Origin: Vibrio metoecus
GTDB taxonomy: Bacteria; Pseudomonadota; Gammaproteobacteria; Enterobacterales; Vibrionaceae
Length of the DNA stretch: 64,000 nt
Assembly (NCBI RefSeq): GCF_009665255.1
Contig: NZ_CP035686.1
Location: 1,550,001 to 1,614,000, forward strand
Direction of reading: 5' to 3'
Position numbers and translations under genes: made by a program. The notes beneath the pieces were generated by a model. That model saw nothing but the letters and a program-made list of their open reading frames with translations, was not told the origin of the DNA and did no database searches. Numbering within the stretch: the stretch's first letter is position 1; each line of letters starts with the position of its first letter. Of the stretch, positions 16,041 to 23,863 are shown in pieces.

Positions 16041-17729
16041 ATGAATAACGATAAACGTCCGCTGTATATCTCCTACGCAGGCCCTGCTCTTCTTAGTACT
16101 CCCCTGCTCAACAAAGGTAGCGCTTTCAGCGCAGAAGAACGAGCTTCATTTAACCTTGAGGGTTTACTGCCCGAAGCGACAGAAACCATTCAGGAGCAAG
16201 TGGTACGTGCATACCAACAATATCGCGGTTTCGAAAGCGATATGGATAAACATATTTACCTGCGCAACATTCAAGACACGAACGAGACCTTGTTCTACCG
16301 TTTGGTACAAAATCATATTTCCGAGATGATGCCGATCATCTATACCCCTACCGTGGGCGCGGCATGTGAGAATTTCTCTAACATTTACCGCCGTGGTCGT
16401 GGTCTGTTCATCTCTTATGCCAACCGTGATCGTATCGACGACCTGCTCAACAACGCAGCCAACCACAACGTGAAAGTGATTGTGGTCACCGATGGTGAAC
16501 GTATTTTAGGTCTGGGCGACCAAGGCATCGGAGGCATGGGCATTCCAATTGGTAAACTGTCACTCTATACCGCTTGTGGTGGTATCAGCCCAGCTTATAC
16601 TTTGCCTGTAGTGCTTGATGTGGGTACCAACAACCCACAACGCCTTGCTGATCCTATGTACATGGGCTGGCGTCATCCTCGAATCACTGGGGCTGACTAC
16701 GACAACTTTGTTGAAGAGTTTATGCAAGCGGTTCAACGCCGTTGGCCAGATGCATTAATCCAGTTCGAAGATTTTGCACAGAAAAATGCGATGCCGCTGC
16801 TGGAGCGCTATAAAAACCGCGTGTGTTGCTTTAATGATGATATTCAAGGCACAGCAGCAGTGACTGTGGGTTCACTGCTTGCTGCCTGTAAAGCGGCAGG
16901 TAGCCAACTTTCTGAGCAACGTATCACTTTCTTGGGCGCTGGCTCTGCCGGTTGTGGTATCGCCGAAGCCATCATCGCGCAAATGGTGTCTGAAGGTATT
17001 AGTGACGAGCAAGCTCGCTCGCAAGTTTATATGGTTGACCGCTGGGGTCTGCTGGAAGAAGGCATGCCTAATCTGCTCGACTTCCAACAGCGCTTGGTGC
17101 AGAAAAAGGCCAACACCCAAAACTGGACGACAGAGAATAACGGCTACTCACTGCATGATGTGATCCGCAATGCCAAACCGACGGTTTTGGTTGGTGTATC
17201 GGGTGCTCCGGGACTCTTTAGTGAAGAGATCATCAAAGAGATGCATCAGCACTGTCCTCGACCAATTGTGTTCCCGCTGTCTAACCCAACTAGCCGCGTG
17301 GAAGCCTTACCAAGCGATATTATTCGTTGGACTAATGGTGAAGCTTTAGTGGCAACTGGTAGCCCATTTGATCCTGTGCTGCACGAAGGCAAAACCTACC
17401 CGATTGTACAATGTAACAACAGCTACATTTTCCCGGGAATTGGCTTAGGTGTTCTGGCAGCGAATGCACGCCGAGTAACCGATGAAATGCTGATGGAATC
17501 CAGCCGTGCCTTAGCAAGCTGCTCACCACTGGGTATTAATGGACATGGACCTTTGCTGCCGCCTTTGGAGTCCATTCATTCTGTATCGAAGAAGATTGCA
17601 TTCGCCGTCGCTAAAAAAGCCATTGAACAGGGTGTCGCACCAGAAATTACCGATGAAGCATTGGAAGCATCTATCGATCAACACTTCTGGCAACCGGTTT
17701 ATCGTCGTTACAAGCGTACTGCCTTTTAA
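16041..17729 (+). CDS. maeA: NAD-dependent malic enzyme
   Basis: Oxidatively decarboxylates malate to pyruvate with NAD+ and a divalent metal. The 562-residue product is the standard length of MaeA/SfcA. Landmarks: YTPTVGAACENFS and RRGRGLFISY, the GGMGIPIGKLSLY segment with the catalytic lysine, FNDDIQGTAAV (metal aspartates) and the dinucleotide site GAGSAGCGIA. The ATG at 16041 gives MNNDKRPLYISYAGP, as in related proteins; the upstream open frame is treated as leader. Its promoter is somewhere in the preceding 467 bases. A strong terminator follows at once and its hairpin lies within the leader of the next gene. Confidence 0.96.
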   Translation: MNNDKRPLYISYAGPALLSTPLLNKGSAFSAEERASFNLEGLLPEATETIQEQVVRAYQQYRGFESDMDKHIYLRNIQDTNETLFYRLVQNHISEMMPIIYTPTVGAACENFSNIYRRGRGLFISYANRDRIDDLLNNAANHNVKVIVVTDGERILGLGDQGIGGMGIPIGKLSLYTACGGISPAYTLPVVLDVGTNNPQRLADPMYMGWRHPRITGADYDNFVEEFMQAVQRRWPDALIQFEDFAQKNAMPLLERYKNRVCCFNDDIQGTAAVTVGSLLAACKAAGSQLSEQRITFLGAGSAGCGIAEAIIAQMVSEGISDEQARSQVYMVDRWGLLEEGMPNLLDFQQRLVQKKANTQNWTTENNGYSLHDVIRNAKPTVLVGVSGAPGLFSEEIIKEMHQHCPRPIVFPLSNPTSRVEALPSDIIRWTNGEALVATGSPFDPVLHEGKTYPIVQCNNSYIFPGIGLGVLAANARRVTDEMLMESSRALASCSPLGINGHGPLLPPLESIHSVSKKIAFAVAKKAIEQGVAPEITDEALEASIDQHFWQPVYRRYKRTAF

Positions 17730-17741
17730 TTTAAGCGGAGA

Positions 17742-17765
17742 AGCCCCTGCATTCAGGGGCTTTTT
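17742..17765 (+). terminator. maeA terminator
   Basis: Perfect 8-bp stem AGCCCCTG/CAGGGGCT with a CATT loop followed by TTTTT. The descending arm contains AGGGG, the only ribosome-site-like sequence before the DUF3392 start at 17773. Confidence 0.88.
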
Positions 17766-17772
17766 AACAAAT

Positions 17773-18102
17773 ATGCAACTGTTTCATCTTCTCGCCCCTG
17801 TTGGGCAAAAACTGCACCCATACCTCAGTGAAATCTCCATCGCACTCATCGCTTGTGCTTTAGTGATGCTTGGAGGGGAAATCAATGCCTTTTTGCGTAG
17901 AGCATTACGGAATCAACATTTTCTGGTGCGTACTTTAGTGTTTATCTTTATTAACGCGTTTGGATACGGTTTAATCATCGTCAAAGCGAGCCCTTACGTT
18001 GCTCGGACACTCGCGCAACTGGATTCCGGCATGATGCTGACCGTTATCGTAAGCTGTTTTGTTGTGATAGGCCTATGGGCACAAAGAAACCATCAAATTT
18101 AA
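17773..18102 (+). CDS. DUF3392 family membrane protein
   Basis: A 109-residue inner-membrane protein with three hydrophobic segments (about residues 20-35 ISIALIACALVML, 50-70 TLVFIFINAFGYGLIIV, 85-103 MMLTVIVSCFVVIGLW). It begins LAPVGQKLHPYLSEIS, typical of the DUF3392 family found in marine gamma-proteobacteria; no function is known. The ATG lies 8 bases after the maeA terminator T-tract, and its only Shine-Dalgarno-like sequence (AGGGG) is inside that hairpin. The next gene overlaps its end by 28 bases, so the two are translated as a pair. Confidence 0.8.
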   Translation: MQLFHLLAPVGQKLHPYLSEISIALIACALVMLGGEINAFLRRALRNQHFLVRTLVFIFINAFGYGLIIVKASPYVARTLAQLDSGMMLTVIVSCFVVIGLWAQRNHQI

Positions 18103-18833
18103 CTCTCCACTCCATCGCCATGTCGATAGGAGTTCGAGTATCTCGATTCCCTTGGCGCAAGTGGGCAAAAAGTCTGCTATTGATTTTTGTCGTATCTATC
18201 GTCAGCCTATTGGCGATCGATCGTTGGGTCACTTGGCAAACTCAAAATAACATCATTAATGACACCGACAATACGCCCCCCTTTCAAGTGGCGGTGGTGT
18301 TAGGCACTAGCAAATACATCGGTAAGACACTCAACGAATACTACACCAACCGAATTGATGCAGCGATTGAGCTCTATCAACAAGGAAAGGTTCGCAATTT
18401 CCTGCTCAGTGGAGATAATGCACACCGTTCGTACAACGAACCGTGGACGATGAAACGCGATTTATTACGAGCAGGCATTCCAGCAGAGAATATTTCGTTA
18501 GATTATGCGGGGTTTCGGACATTGGATTCGATTGTGCGTGCAAAACAAATCTTCGATACCAACAATTTCCTAATTATTACTCAGCGTTTTCACTGTGAAC
18601 GCGCACTGTTCATTGCGCACTACCAAGACATTCAAGCCTCTTGTTTAGCTGTGCCGGGCCCGAGTAGCCATTCAGGATTAAAAGTTCGTTTACGTGAGGT
18701 ATTTGCGCGCGCCTATGCCGTTTTTGATCTTTTCGTGTTGGATACTAAACCTAAGTTTCTTGGCCCTAAAGAGCCGATTATTGTGGAAAGTAATGAGAGC
18801 GAAGCTGAAGCAAACGAAGCACCCGCTCAATAA
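18075..18833 (+). CDS. sanA: SanA/DUF218 (YdcF-like) inner-membrane protein
   Basis: A 252-residue protein with a single N-terminal anchor (about residues 33-50, KSLLLIFVVSIVSLLAIDRW) and a periplasmic DUF218 domain: VAVVLGTSKY, YYTNRIDAAIELYQQGKV, FLLSGDN and IITQRFHCERALFIA. E. coli SanA affects envelope permeability to vancomycin at high temperature; the biochemical role is unknown. The acidic, Glu/Ala-rich C-terminus (VESNESEAEANEAPAQ) is extra relative to E. coli. Start at 18075 overlaps the DUF3392 gene; an in-frame ATG at 18120 is a shorter alternative without a better ribosome site. Confidence 0.87.
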   Translation: MGTKKPSNLTLHSIAMSIGVRVSRFPWRKWAKSLLLIFVVSIVSLLAIDRWVTWQTQNNIINDTDNTPPFQVAVVLGTSKYIGKTLNEYYTNRIDAAIELYQQGKVRNFLLSGDNAHRSYNEPWTMKRDLLRAGIPAENISLDYAGFRTLDSIVRAKQIFDTNNFLIITQRFHCERALFIAHYQDIQASCLAVPGPSSHSGLKVRLREVFARAYAVFDLFVLDTKPKFLGPKEPIIVESNESEAEANEAPAQ

Positions 18834-18840
18834 TAGGTTC

Positions 18841-18883
18841 ACGGCAAGCATCAACTCACATTAAGTTACTTGGAGCTTGCCGT
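18841..18883. repeat. inverted repeat between convergent genes
   Basis: Nine-bp arms ACGGCAAGC (18841-18849) and GCTTGCCGT (18875-18883) enclose 25 bases. No T-tract follows on either side, and one arm overlaps the last codons of the diguanylate cyclase gene. It may act as a terminator or RNA-stabilising stem. Confidence 0.5.
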
Positions 18884-20188
18884 GACAATTAATCCATAAT
18901 GAACTTCAATACGATTTCGGCCAAGTCGCTTAGCTCGATATAAGGCTTCATCAGCGCGTGAAACCGTTTCTGTGATACGTTCATCCCCCATCTGCGCAAT
19001 ACCAATACTGCACGTTAAATCCCCGCCATGTATCCAGTGGTGGTTTTCCACACATACTCGTAAACGTTCGGCCAGTTCAACAGCTTGTTCAAGATGAGTC
19101 TGGGAGCAGAATACAACAAACTCTTCGCCACCCCATCGTACCAATCGATCGCTCTCGCGAATTTCCCGGTCGAGCACTAATGCGAACTCTCGCAATAAGT
19201 CATCCCCAAGAGTGTGCCCGTATATATCATTGATTTGTTTAAAGTAATCAATATCAATGAATAACACACTAAATTGGTTTAACTGCCAACGAACCAAACG
19301 TGCTTGCTCTTGCAACCAATCTCTTATGCCGTGTCGATTAATGGCGCCCGTCAGTGCATCACGGTGTGCCATTTCGACAAACTTCATGTTCTCTTCATGC
19401 AGCGAATGATTTAAACGCTGTAAGTGCGCCTGGCGAATACGTGCACGCAATGCCTCACGGCGATTACGGCGAATTTCCAATCCAGATAACCAAGCTCCCG
19501 CCGCAGCCCACATGATCAGCATCGCGAGAAACAGCTTTTCACCAGAAACATAATCACCAATTAACTCAACATTATTGATCGTTAATTGGTATTTACCCAG
19601 AGTGCTTTCTGAACCTGTTGCAAATTCAATTTTATTAATATTGTTAAACTCTGGCGCTGAGTTCTCAATTGAAATCCGATTATCCACTAGCCACCAAGTC
19701 ATCACTTGTAAACTGCGAATAGGAATATCAATCCTCCCTTTACCGACCCCAGGTGTAAACTCTAGTCCATTGTATTTATGGGTATATTCATCTTCTGTAT
19801 TGGAATACAGCGGATTATAGTTACGCAGATAAAAGCGTAGGCTCGCGGGTTCAGCGGTAGGGCCTTGTAAGTCAATATCTAACCGTATGGTGTGGATATT
19901 GCTTAGGTCTAAGCCCACTACTGGGTCGGGATTAATATGAACGGAAATACCGCAATATGGCCACGGATACTCACTGGCGATCAGTTCACAGTCAATATGG
20001 GCTTTATTACCTTGGATCTGTAGCGAGCTGGTTGATGCACCATTTGAAACTTGATCATTCGTTGCGAAATAGGGGTAGCGCTGTGGAGAGATCAATATTC
20101 GCTTTGCAGAACCAAACTGCCAATAAAGCAATACGGTCACCATAGTGATGATAACTAATCCTAACAGCACTCTTGGCACTACCTTCAC
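18866..20188 (-). CDS. membrane diguanylate cyclase with periplasmic sensor
   Basis: A 440-residue protein. TM1 about 6-23, a periplasmic domain of about 190 residues with beta-rich carbohydrate-binding-like character, TM2 about 220-238 (LFLAMLIMWAAAGAWLSG), a basic coiled linker, and a GGDEF domain in the last 170 residues. The active-site loop reads GGEEF at 353-357, which is catalytically competent, and an RxxD inhibitory site (RESD) lies exactly five residues before it, so product feedback by c-di-GMP is expected. It should make c-di-GMP from GTP in response to a periplasmic signal; the ligand is unknown. The start is a GTG with AAGG three bases away. No EAL domain is present. Confidence 0.92.
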   Translation of the reverse strand: MKVVPRVLLGLVIITMVTVLLYWQFGSAKRILISPQRYPYFATNDQVSNGASTSSLQIQGNKAHIDCELIASEYPWPYCGISVHINPDPVVGLDLSNIHTIRLDIDLQGPTAEPASLRFYLRNYNPLYSNTEDEYTHKYNGLEFTPGVGKGRIDIPIRSLQVMTWWLVDNRISIENSAPEFNNINKIEFATGSESTLGKYQLTINNVELIGDYVSGEKLFLAMLIMWAAAGAWLSGLEIRRNRREALRARIRQAHLQRLNHSLHEENMKFVEMAHRDALTGAINRHGIRDWLQEQARLVRWQLNQFSVLFIDIDYFKQINDIYGHTLGDDLLREFALVLDREIRESDRLVRWGGEEFVVFCSQTHLEQAVELAERLRVCVENHHWIHGGDLTCSIGIAQMGDERITETVSRADEALYRAKRLGRNRIEVHYGLIVTASSK

Positions 20189-20354
20189 AAACCTTACCCC
20201 AGCGTAAAATCACATTCTTAAAAAGCGTTCTCTTGATTGTAGCAAGCCAATAAAGCGAGATTGCTTCCAAAAAATAAAGACCGTACGCCGTTTTGTCACT
20301 GACTATTTATTTTCAAACCTACATTTTCAGAGGCATTTCACTTTTTGCTTAAAT

Positions 20355-20383
20355 AATAGAAAGCGCACCACTCTTGTGGTGCG
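20355..20383 (-). terminator. terminator of the dioxygenase/desulfurase-like operon
   Basis: Eight-bp stem CGCACCAC/GTGGTGCG with a TCTT-side loop; on the minus strand it is followed by CTTTCTATTATTT. It lies 75 bases after the minus-strand stop at 20458. Confidence 0.6.
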
Positions 20384-20457
20384 TGGATAACGGGGGCATC
20401 TAAGATAGGGAAAATAATGAACTGCGCTTTTTGCCTATCATCGGTTGATAAAGCTCA

Positions 20458-21693
20458 TCAATTTAACTGCAAGTAATCCTCATTGAGCACTCTAAATAAC
20501 TCATCAATTTCCGCTGTCGTGTTGTAGTGCATCAAACCAATTCGCAACACTCCACCGCTTTCTTCTAACCCGAGCTGACGAATAAGACCCAACGCATAAA
20601 AATGGCCATTCCATACGCAGATATTTTGCTCGCCCAACATTTTTGCGATCAACAAAGGTGAGCCATCTCGGATGGTCAGAGCAAACGTAGGTGTCCGTAA
20701 ATCAGCTTGGCAAACACCATGCAACTGCAATTTTGGGAAATCAGTTAGTTTGTGAAGAAAGTATTCACTCAGTCGTTGTTCATGCTCTTGGTATTGCTGA
20801 TAGCTTGAGACTAATCGCTCACGCAGCGTTTCCTTTGGTTCTCCCCATTGCGCCAAATATTGCACAGCAGCGATAACCCCCGCCAAGCCTTCAAAGTTGA
20901 GCGTACCTGTTTCAAATCGCCCCGGCCCTTGATTTGTCGCGGGTTCCACTTTGTACGGCATAATCGAGCTTTGCCACTGCGGCGCAACATAGACAATACC
21001 AACATGTGGCCCAAAAAATTTATAAGCAGAACAAGCAAGGAAGTCACAGCCTAGTGCCTGTACATCCGGCAGAAAGTGCGGAAGATAGTGCACCGCATCG
21101 ACATACACTATTGCTCCTACTTGATGCGCCGCTTGCACAATCGCTGATAGATCAACCAATGATCCCGTGGTGTTAGAGGCATAAGTGAGCGCGACTAAGC
21201 GAGTACGCGAATTAATCAGCGACAGCAGATGCGTTTGATCTAAGGTGCAGTCAGCCGTATTCACTCTAGCTTGGTGAACAGTAGCCCCCTTATCTTGAGC
21301 TGCTTGCTGCCAGCTAGAAACATTGGAATAGTGATCCAAAGCCGTGACAATCACTTCATCGCCGGGTTGCCAGTCGCGGCTGATCGCTCGACTAAACTGA
21401 AACGTCAGTGACGTCATGTTCGGCCCAAAAACAATCGACTCTGGAGAGGGAGCATTCAGTAGCGCCTGCACATGTTCACGCGCACTTTGTACTAACTCCA
21501 CCGTTTTGTGGCTCGAAAAGTAATGCCCACCCAAGTTGGCATTATAGCGCCCAAGGTAAGTCACCATGGCATCCAGCACCGTTTGTGGCACTTGTGAACC
21601 ACCTGGCCCATCAAAAAACACTACAGGCTTACCATTCACTTTTTGACTTAAAGCTGGAAACTGCTCACGAACTAACTCAGGAGAGAAGCGCAT
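20458..21693 (-). CDS. cysteine desulfurase-like class V aminotransferase
   Basis: A 411-residue PLP enzyme of the cysteine desulfurase-like family (TIGR01976 type). Seen: FFDGPGGSQVP at the N-terminus, VDAVHYLPH with the pyridine-binding Asp199, and the PLP lysine Lys225 in CSAYKFFGPHVG. The substrate is unknown; the family is related to selenocysteine lyase/SufS but the mobile catalytic-Cys loop is not obvious. ATG 21693 is chosen because AGGA lies eight bases before it, while the upstream ATG at 21702 abuts the same sequence. Its start overlaps the end of the dioxygenase gene by 17 bases, so the pair is translationally coupled. Confidence 0.85.
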   Translation of the reverse strand: MRFSPELVREQFPALSQKVNGKPVVFFDGPGGSQVPQTVLDAMVTYLGRYNANLGGHYFSSHKTVELVQSAREHVQALLNAPSPESIVFGPNMTSLTFQFSRAISRDWQPGDEVIVTALDHYSNVSSWQQAAQDKGATVHQARVNTADCTLDQTHLLSLINSRTRLVALTYASNTTGSLVDLSAIVQAAHQVGAIVYVDAVHYLPHFLPDVQALGCDFLACSAYKFFGPHVGIVYVAPQWQSSIMPYKVEPATNQGPGRFETGTLNFEGLAGVIAAVQYLAQWGEPKETLRERLVSSYQQYQEHEQRLSEYFLHKLTDFPKLQLHGVCQADLRTPTFALTIRDGSPLLIAKMLGEQNICVWNGHFYALGLIRQLGLEESGGVLRIGLMHYNTTAEIDELFRVLNEDYLQLN

Positions 21694-22333
21694 GGCGACC
21701 ATCCTTAGCCGTCAGCACAAACACATCCATGTGTCCTTCTTGAGCATGGTTCACCGCTCGGATCGGGCATGCGTTGTGCCATAACTGACTATCTGCGAGT
21801 AAAGCAACTTCACCATTTTCCAATACCTTGCGGAAAAAAGGCGCTTCGTGACTGCTTAAATAGAGCATGATCTCGCCACCGACTATGTTATGGCGATCGA
21901 TTCCGACAATCGCAATATGGTCGAAACCATCTTGGTGCACCCCTTCTGGAGCCACCAAGGTTTCATCAAACACCGCAGCGATGCGCATTTGATGAATTTC
22001 AATCTCTTGTCCGTTCGGTAACGAGTTGGCTTCCATAAACAACGAACACAACTCGCGCAAGCCATCACTTTTTAATGTACTCGGTTGAAGTGCCTCAAAA
22101 CGGCGCACCACATTGCCTTGAAAGTGATTAATCTGATCCGTTTGCATGAAATCATGCTTATCGACTTCCACCACTTGCCCATCCATAAAATGAATGACTG
22201 AGTATCGGCGTAAGCGATACTGCCCATCCGCATGACCAGTATGAGGTAACTCAGCAAAAGATGGGGCAAGTTGGTGAATCGCCGCCGAGCTTAACTGAGT
22301 GATATGTAGGGTATTGGGGTGAGAACGTAACAT
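21677..22333 (-). CDS. 2OG-Fe(II) dioxygenase family protein (PF10014-like)
   Basis: A 218-residue soluble protein of the family that includes the Bacillus L-isoleucine 4-hydroxylase (IDO). The iron triad is visible as His133 and Asp135 in GVHQDGFDH and His186 in DSQLWHNACPIRAV, with a downstream Arg for 2-oxoglutarate. Members hydroxylate free amino acids, so a small amino acid substrate is plausible here. AAGGAG lies six bases before ATG 22333; the adjacent ATG 22336 is an alternative. It is first in a two-gene operon with the desulfurase-like enzyme. Confidence 0.82.
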   Translation of the reverse strand: MLRSHPNTLHITQLSSAAIHQLAPSFAELPHTGHADGQYRLRRYSVIHFMDGQVVEVDKHDFMQTDQINHFQGNVVRRFEALQPSTLKSDGLRELCSLFMEANSLPNGQEIEIHQMRIAAVFDETLVAPEGVHQDGFDHIAIVGIDRHNIVGGEIMLYLSSHEAPFFRKVLENGEVALLADSQLWHNACPIRAVNHAQEGHMDVFVLTAKDGRHALLS

Positions 22334-22787
22334 CATCGACTCCTTAATGAATGAACCATACCGCAATGAAATTCACATTTTATTTACATTTAAGATTAAT
22401 CGATTATTTGGCAAAAACAACAATCATTGGAAAAATAAACCATACATAATAATATTTTGTTTCTTTGTGCTGATTTATTGCGTTTTAACCGTTAATCCAC
22501 CTAGTAAGTCAATAGTGAAAATTGAGAAACCAGAGCCTTTCACTAGCCAATGTTAAATAGGGAATATGGCCAATCAGTTAGCATAAAATTATACGCAAGC
22601 GAATCAAAACCGGTCTTGTGATGGAATAGAAGAAAGAGAATAAACAATTACGATTTATGCTCAGTGAGCTACTTTCATTCACACTTTATATTCCCTACAA
22701 TCGAAACCAATTCTTCTCATTCGCTTGCGTCTTAATTCCTAGTTCAAGCAATGAGCAAACTCCCTTTCTTCCTTATCGGAGTACTTC
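22334..22787. other. AT-rich 454-bp divergent region before trxB
   Basis: Carries the promoters of the dioxygenase operon (minus) and trxB (plus). A 12-bp inverted repeat ACGCAAGCGAAT (22593-22604) / ATTCGCTTGCGT (22719-22730) encloses 114 bases ending about 58 bases before trxB. A 69-codon frame at 22347-22556 overlaps the opposite gene start and has no ribosome site, so I do not call it. Confidence 0.5.
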
Positions 22788-23744
22788 ATGAGTAACGTGA
22801 AACACAGCAAACTTCTTATCCTTGGCTCTGGCCCTGCAGGTTACACAGCCGCAGTTTACGCTGCGCGTGCTAACCTAAAACCAGTCCTTGTCACTGGCAT
22901 GCAACAAGGCGGTCAGCTCACCACCACAACTGAAGTGGAAAACTGGCCAGGCGATGCAGAAGGCTTAACTGGCCCAGCATTGATGGATCGCATGAAAGAG
23001 CACGCTGAACGTTTCGATACTGAAATCGTCTTTGACCACATTAACGCGGTTGATCTCTCTTCTCGCCCATTCCGTCTGACAGGTGATAGCCAAGAGTACA
23101 CTTGTGATGCATTGATCATCTCAACAGGCGCATCCGCCAAATATCTCGGTTTAGAATCCGAAGAAGCGTTTAAAGGACGCGGTGTTTCTGCTTGTGCAAC
23201 CTGTGATGGTTTCTTCTATCGCAACCAGAAAGTCGCCGTTGTTGGTGGTGGTAATACTGCAGTTGAAGAGGCACTTTACCTATCTAATATCGCGGCAGAA
23301 GTGCACCTGATTCACCGTCGTGACAGCTTCCGTAGTGAAAAAATTCTGATCGATCGTCTGATGGATAAAGTAGCGAATGGCAACATCGTTCTGCACACTC
23401 ATCGCACTTTGGATGAAGTGCTGGGAGATGAAATGGGCGTGACTGGCGTTCGCTTGAAAGATACCCAATCAGACCAGATTGAAAACTTGGATGTCATGGG
23501 TGTATTCATTGCCATCGGCCACCAGCCCAACTCGCAAATCTTCGAAGGCCAGCTTGAAATGAAAAACGGCTACATTGTCGTAAAATCTGGCCTTGAAGGT
23601 AATGCAACCCAAACCAGTATTGAAGGCGTGTTTGCCGCGGGTGACGTGATGGATCACAACTATCGTCAAGCCATTACCTCAGCTGGAACAGGTTGTATGG
23701 CAGCATTGGATGCTGAGCGTTATCTGGATAGCTTAGGCAAATAA
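22788..23744 (+). CDS. trxB: thioredoxin reductase
   Basis: A 318-residue NADPH/FAD flavoenzyme that reduces thioredoxin in the cytoplasm. FAD site LGSGPAGYTAAVYAARA at the N-terminus, redox CATC in CATCDGFFY near residue 136, NADPH site VVGGGNTAVEEA, and the C-terminal FAD motif GVFAAGDVMDHNYRQA. The length is the family norm. CGGAG lies six bases before the ATG. It is followed by a terminator and then cydD, an order shared with other gamma-proteobacteria. Confidence 0.97.
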   Translation: MSNVKHSKLLILGSGPAGYTAAVYAARANLKPVLVTGMQQGGQLTTTTEVENWPGDAEGLTGPALMDRMKEHAERFDTEIVFDHINAVDLSSRPFRLTGDSQEYTCDALIISTGASAKYLGLESEEAFKGRGVSACATCDGFFYRNQKVAVVGGGNTAVEEALYLSNIAAEVHLIHRRDSFRSEKILIDRLMDKVANGNIVLHTHRTLDEVLGDEMGVTGVRLKDTQSDQIENLDVMGVFIAIGHQPNSQIFEGQLEMKNGYIVVKSGLEGNATQTSIEGVFAAGDVMDHNYRQAITSAGTGCMAALDAERYLDSLGK

Positions 23745-23780
23745 CCTACTTTACACGTAACACCAGTTTTTATTTTTGCA

Positions 23781-23812
23781 AAGCCCGACGGGTATAACCG
23801 TTGGGCTTTTCT
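23781..23812 (+). terminator. trxB terminator
   Basis: Eleven-bp stem AAGCCCGACGG/CCGTTGGGCTT (one G-T pair) followed by TTTTCTTT, between trxB and cydD. Confidence 0.85.
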
Positions 23813-23863
23813 TTGTATACTGGCCGCCTATTACAATTATTATTCTCATTAAGCCTTTTCAAA

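Noticed and set aside
22347..22556. 69-codon frame with one hydrophobic segment upstream of trxB
   Set aside because: Overlaps the leader of the divergent dioxygenase gene, has no ribosome site and shows only AT-driven composition (Asn, Lys, Ile).
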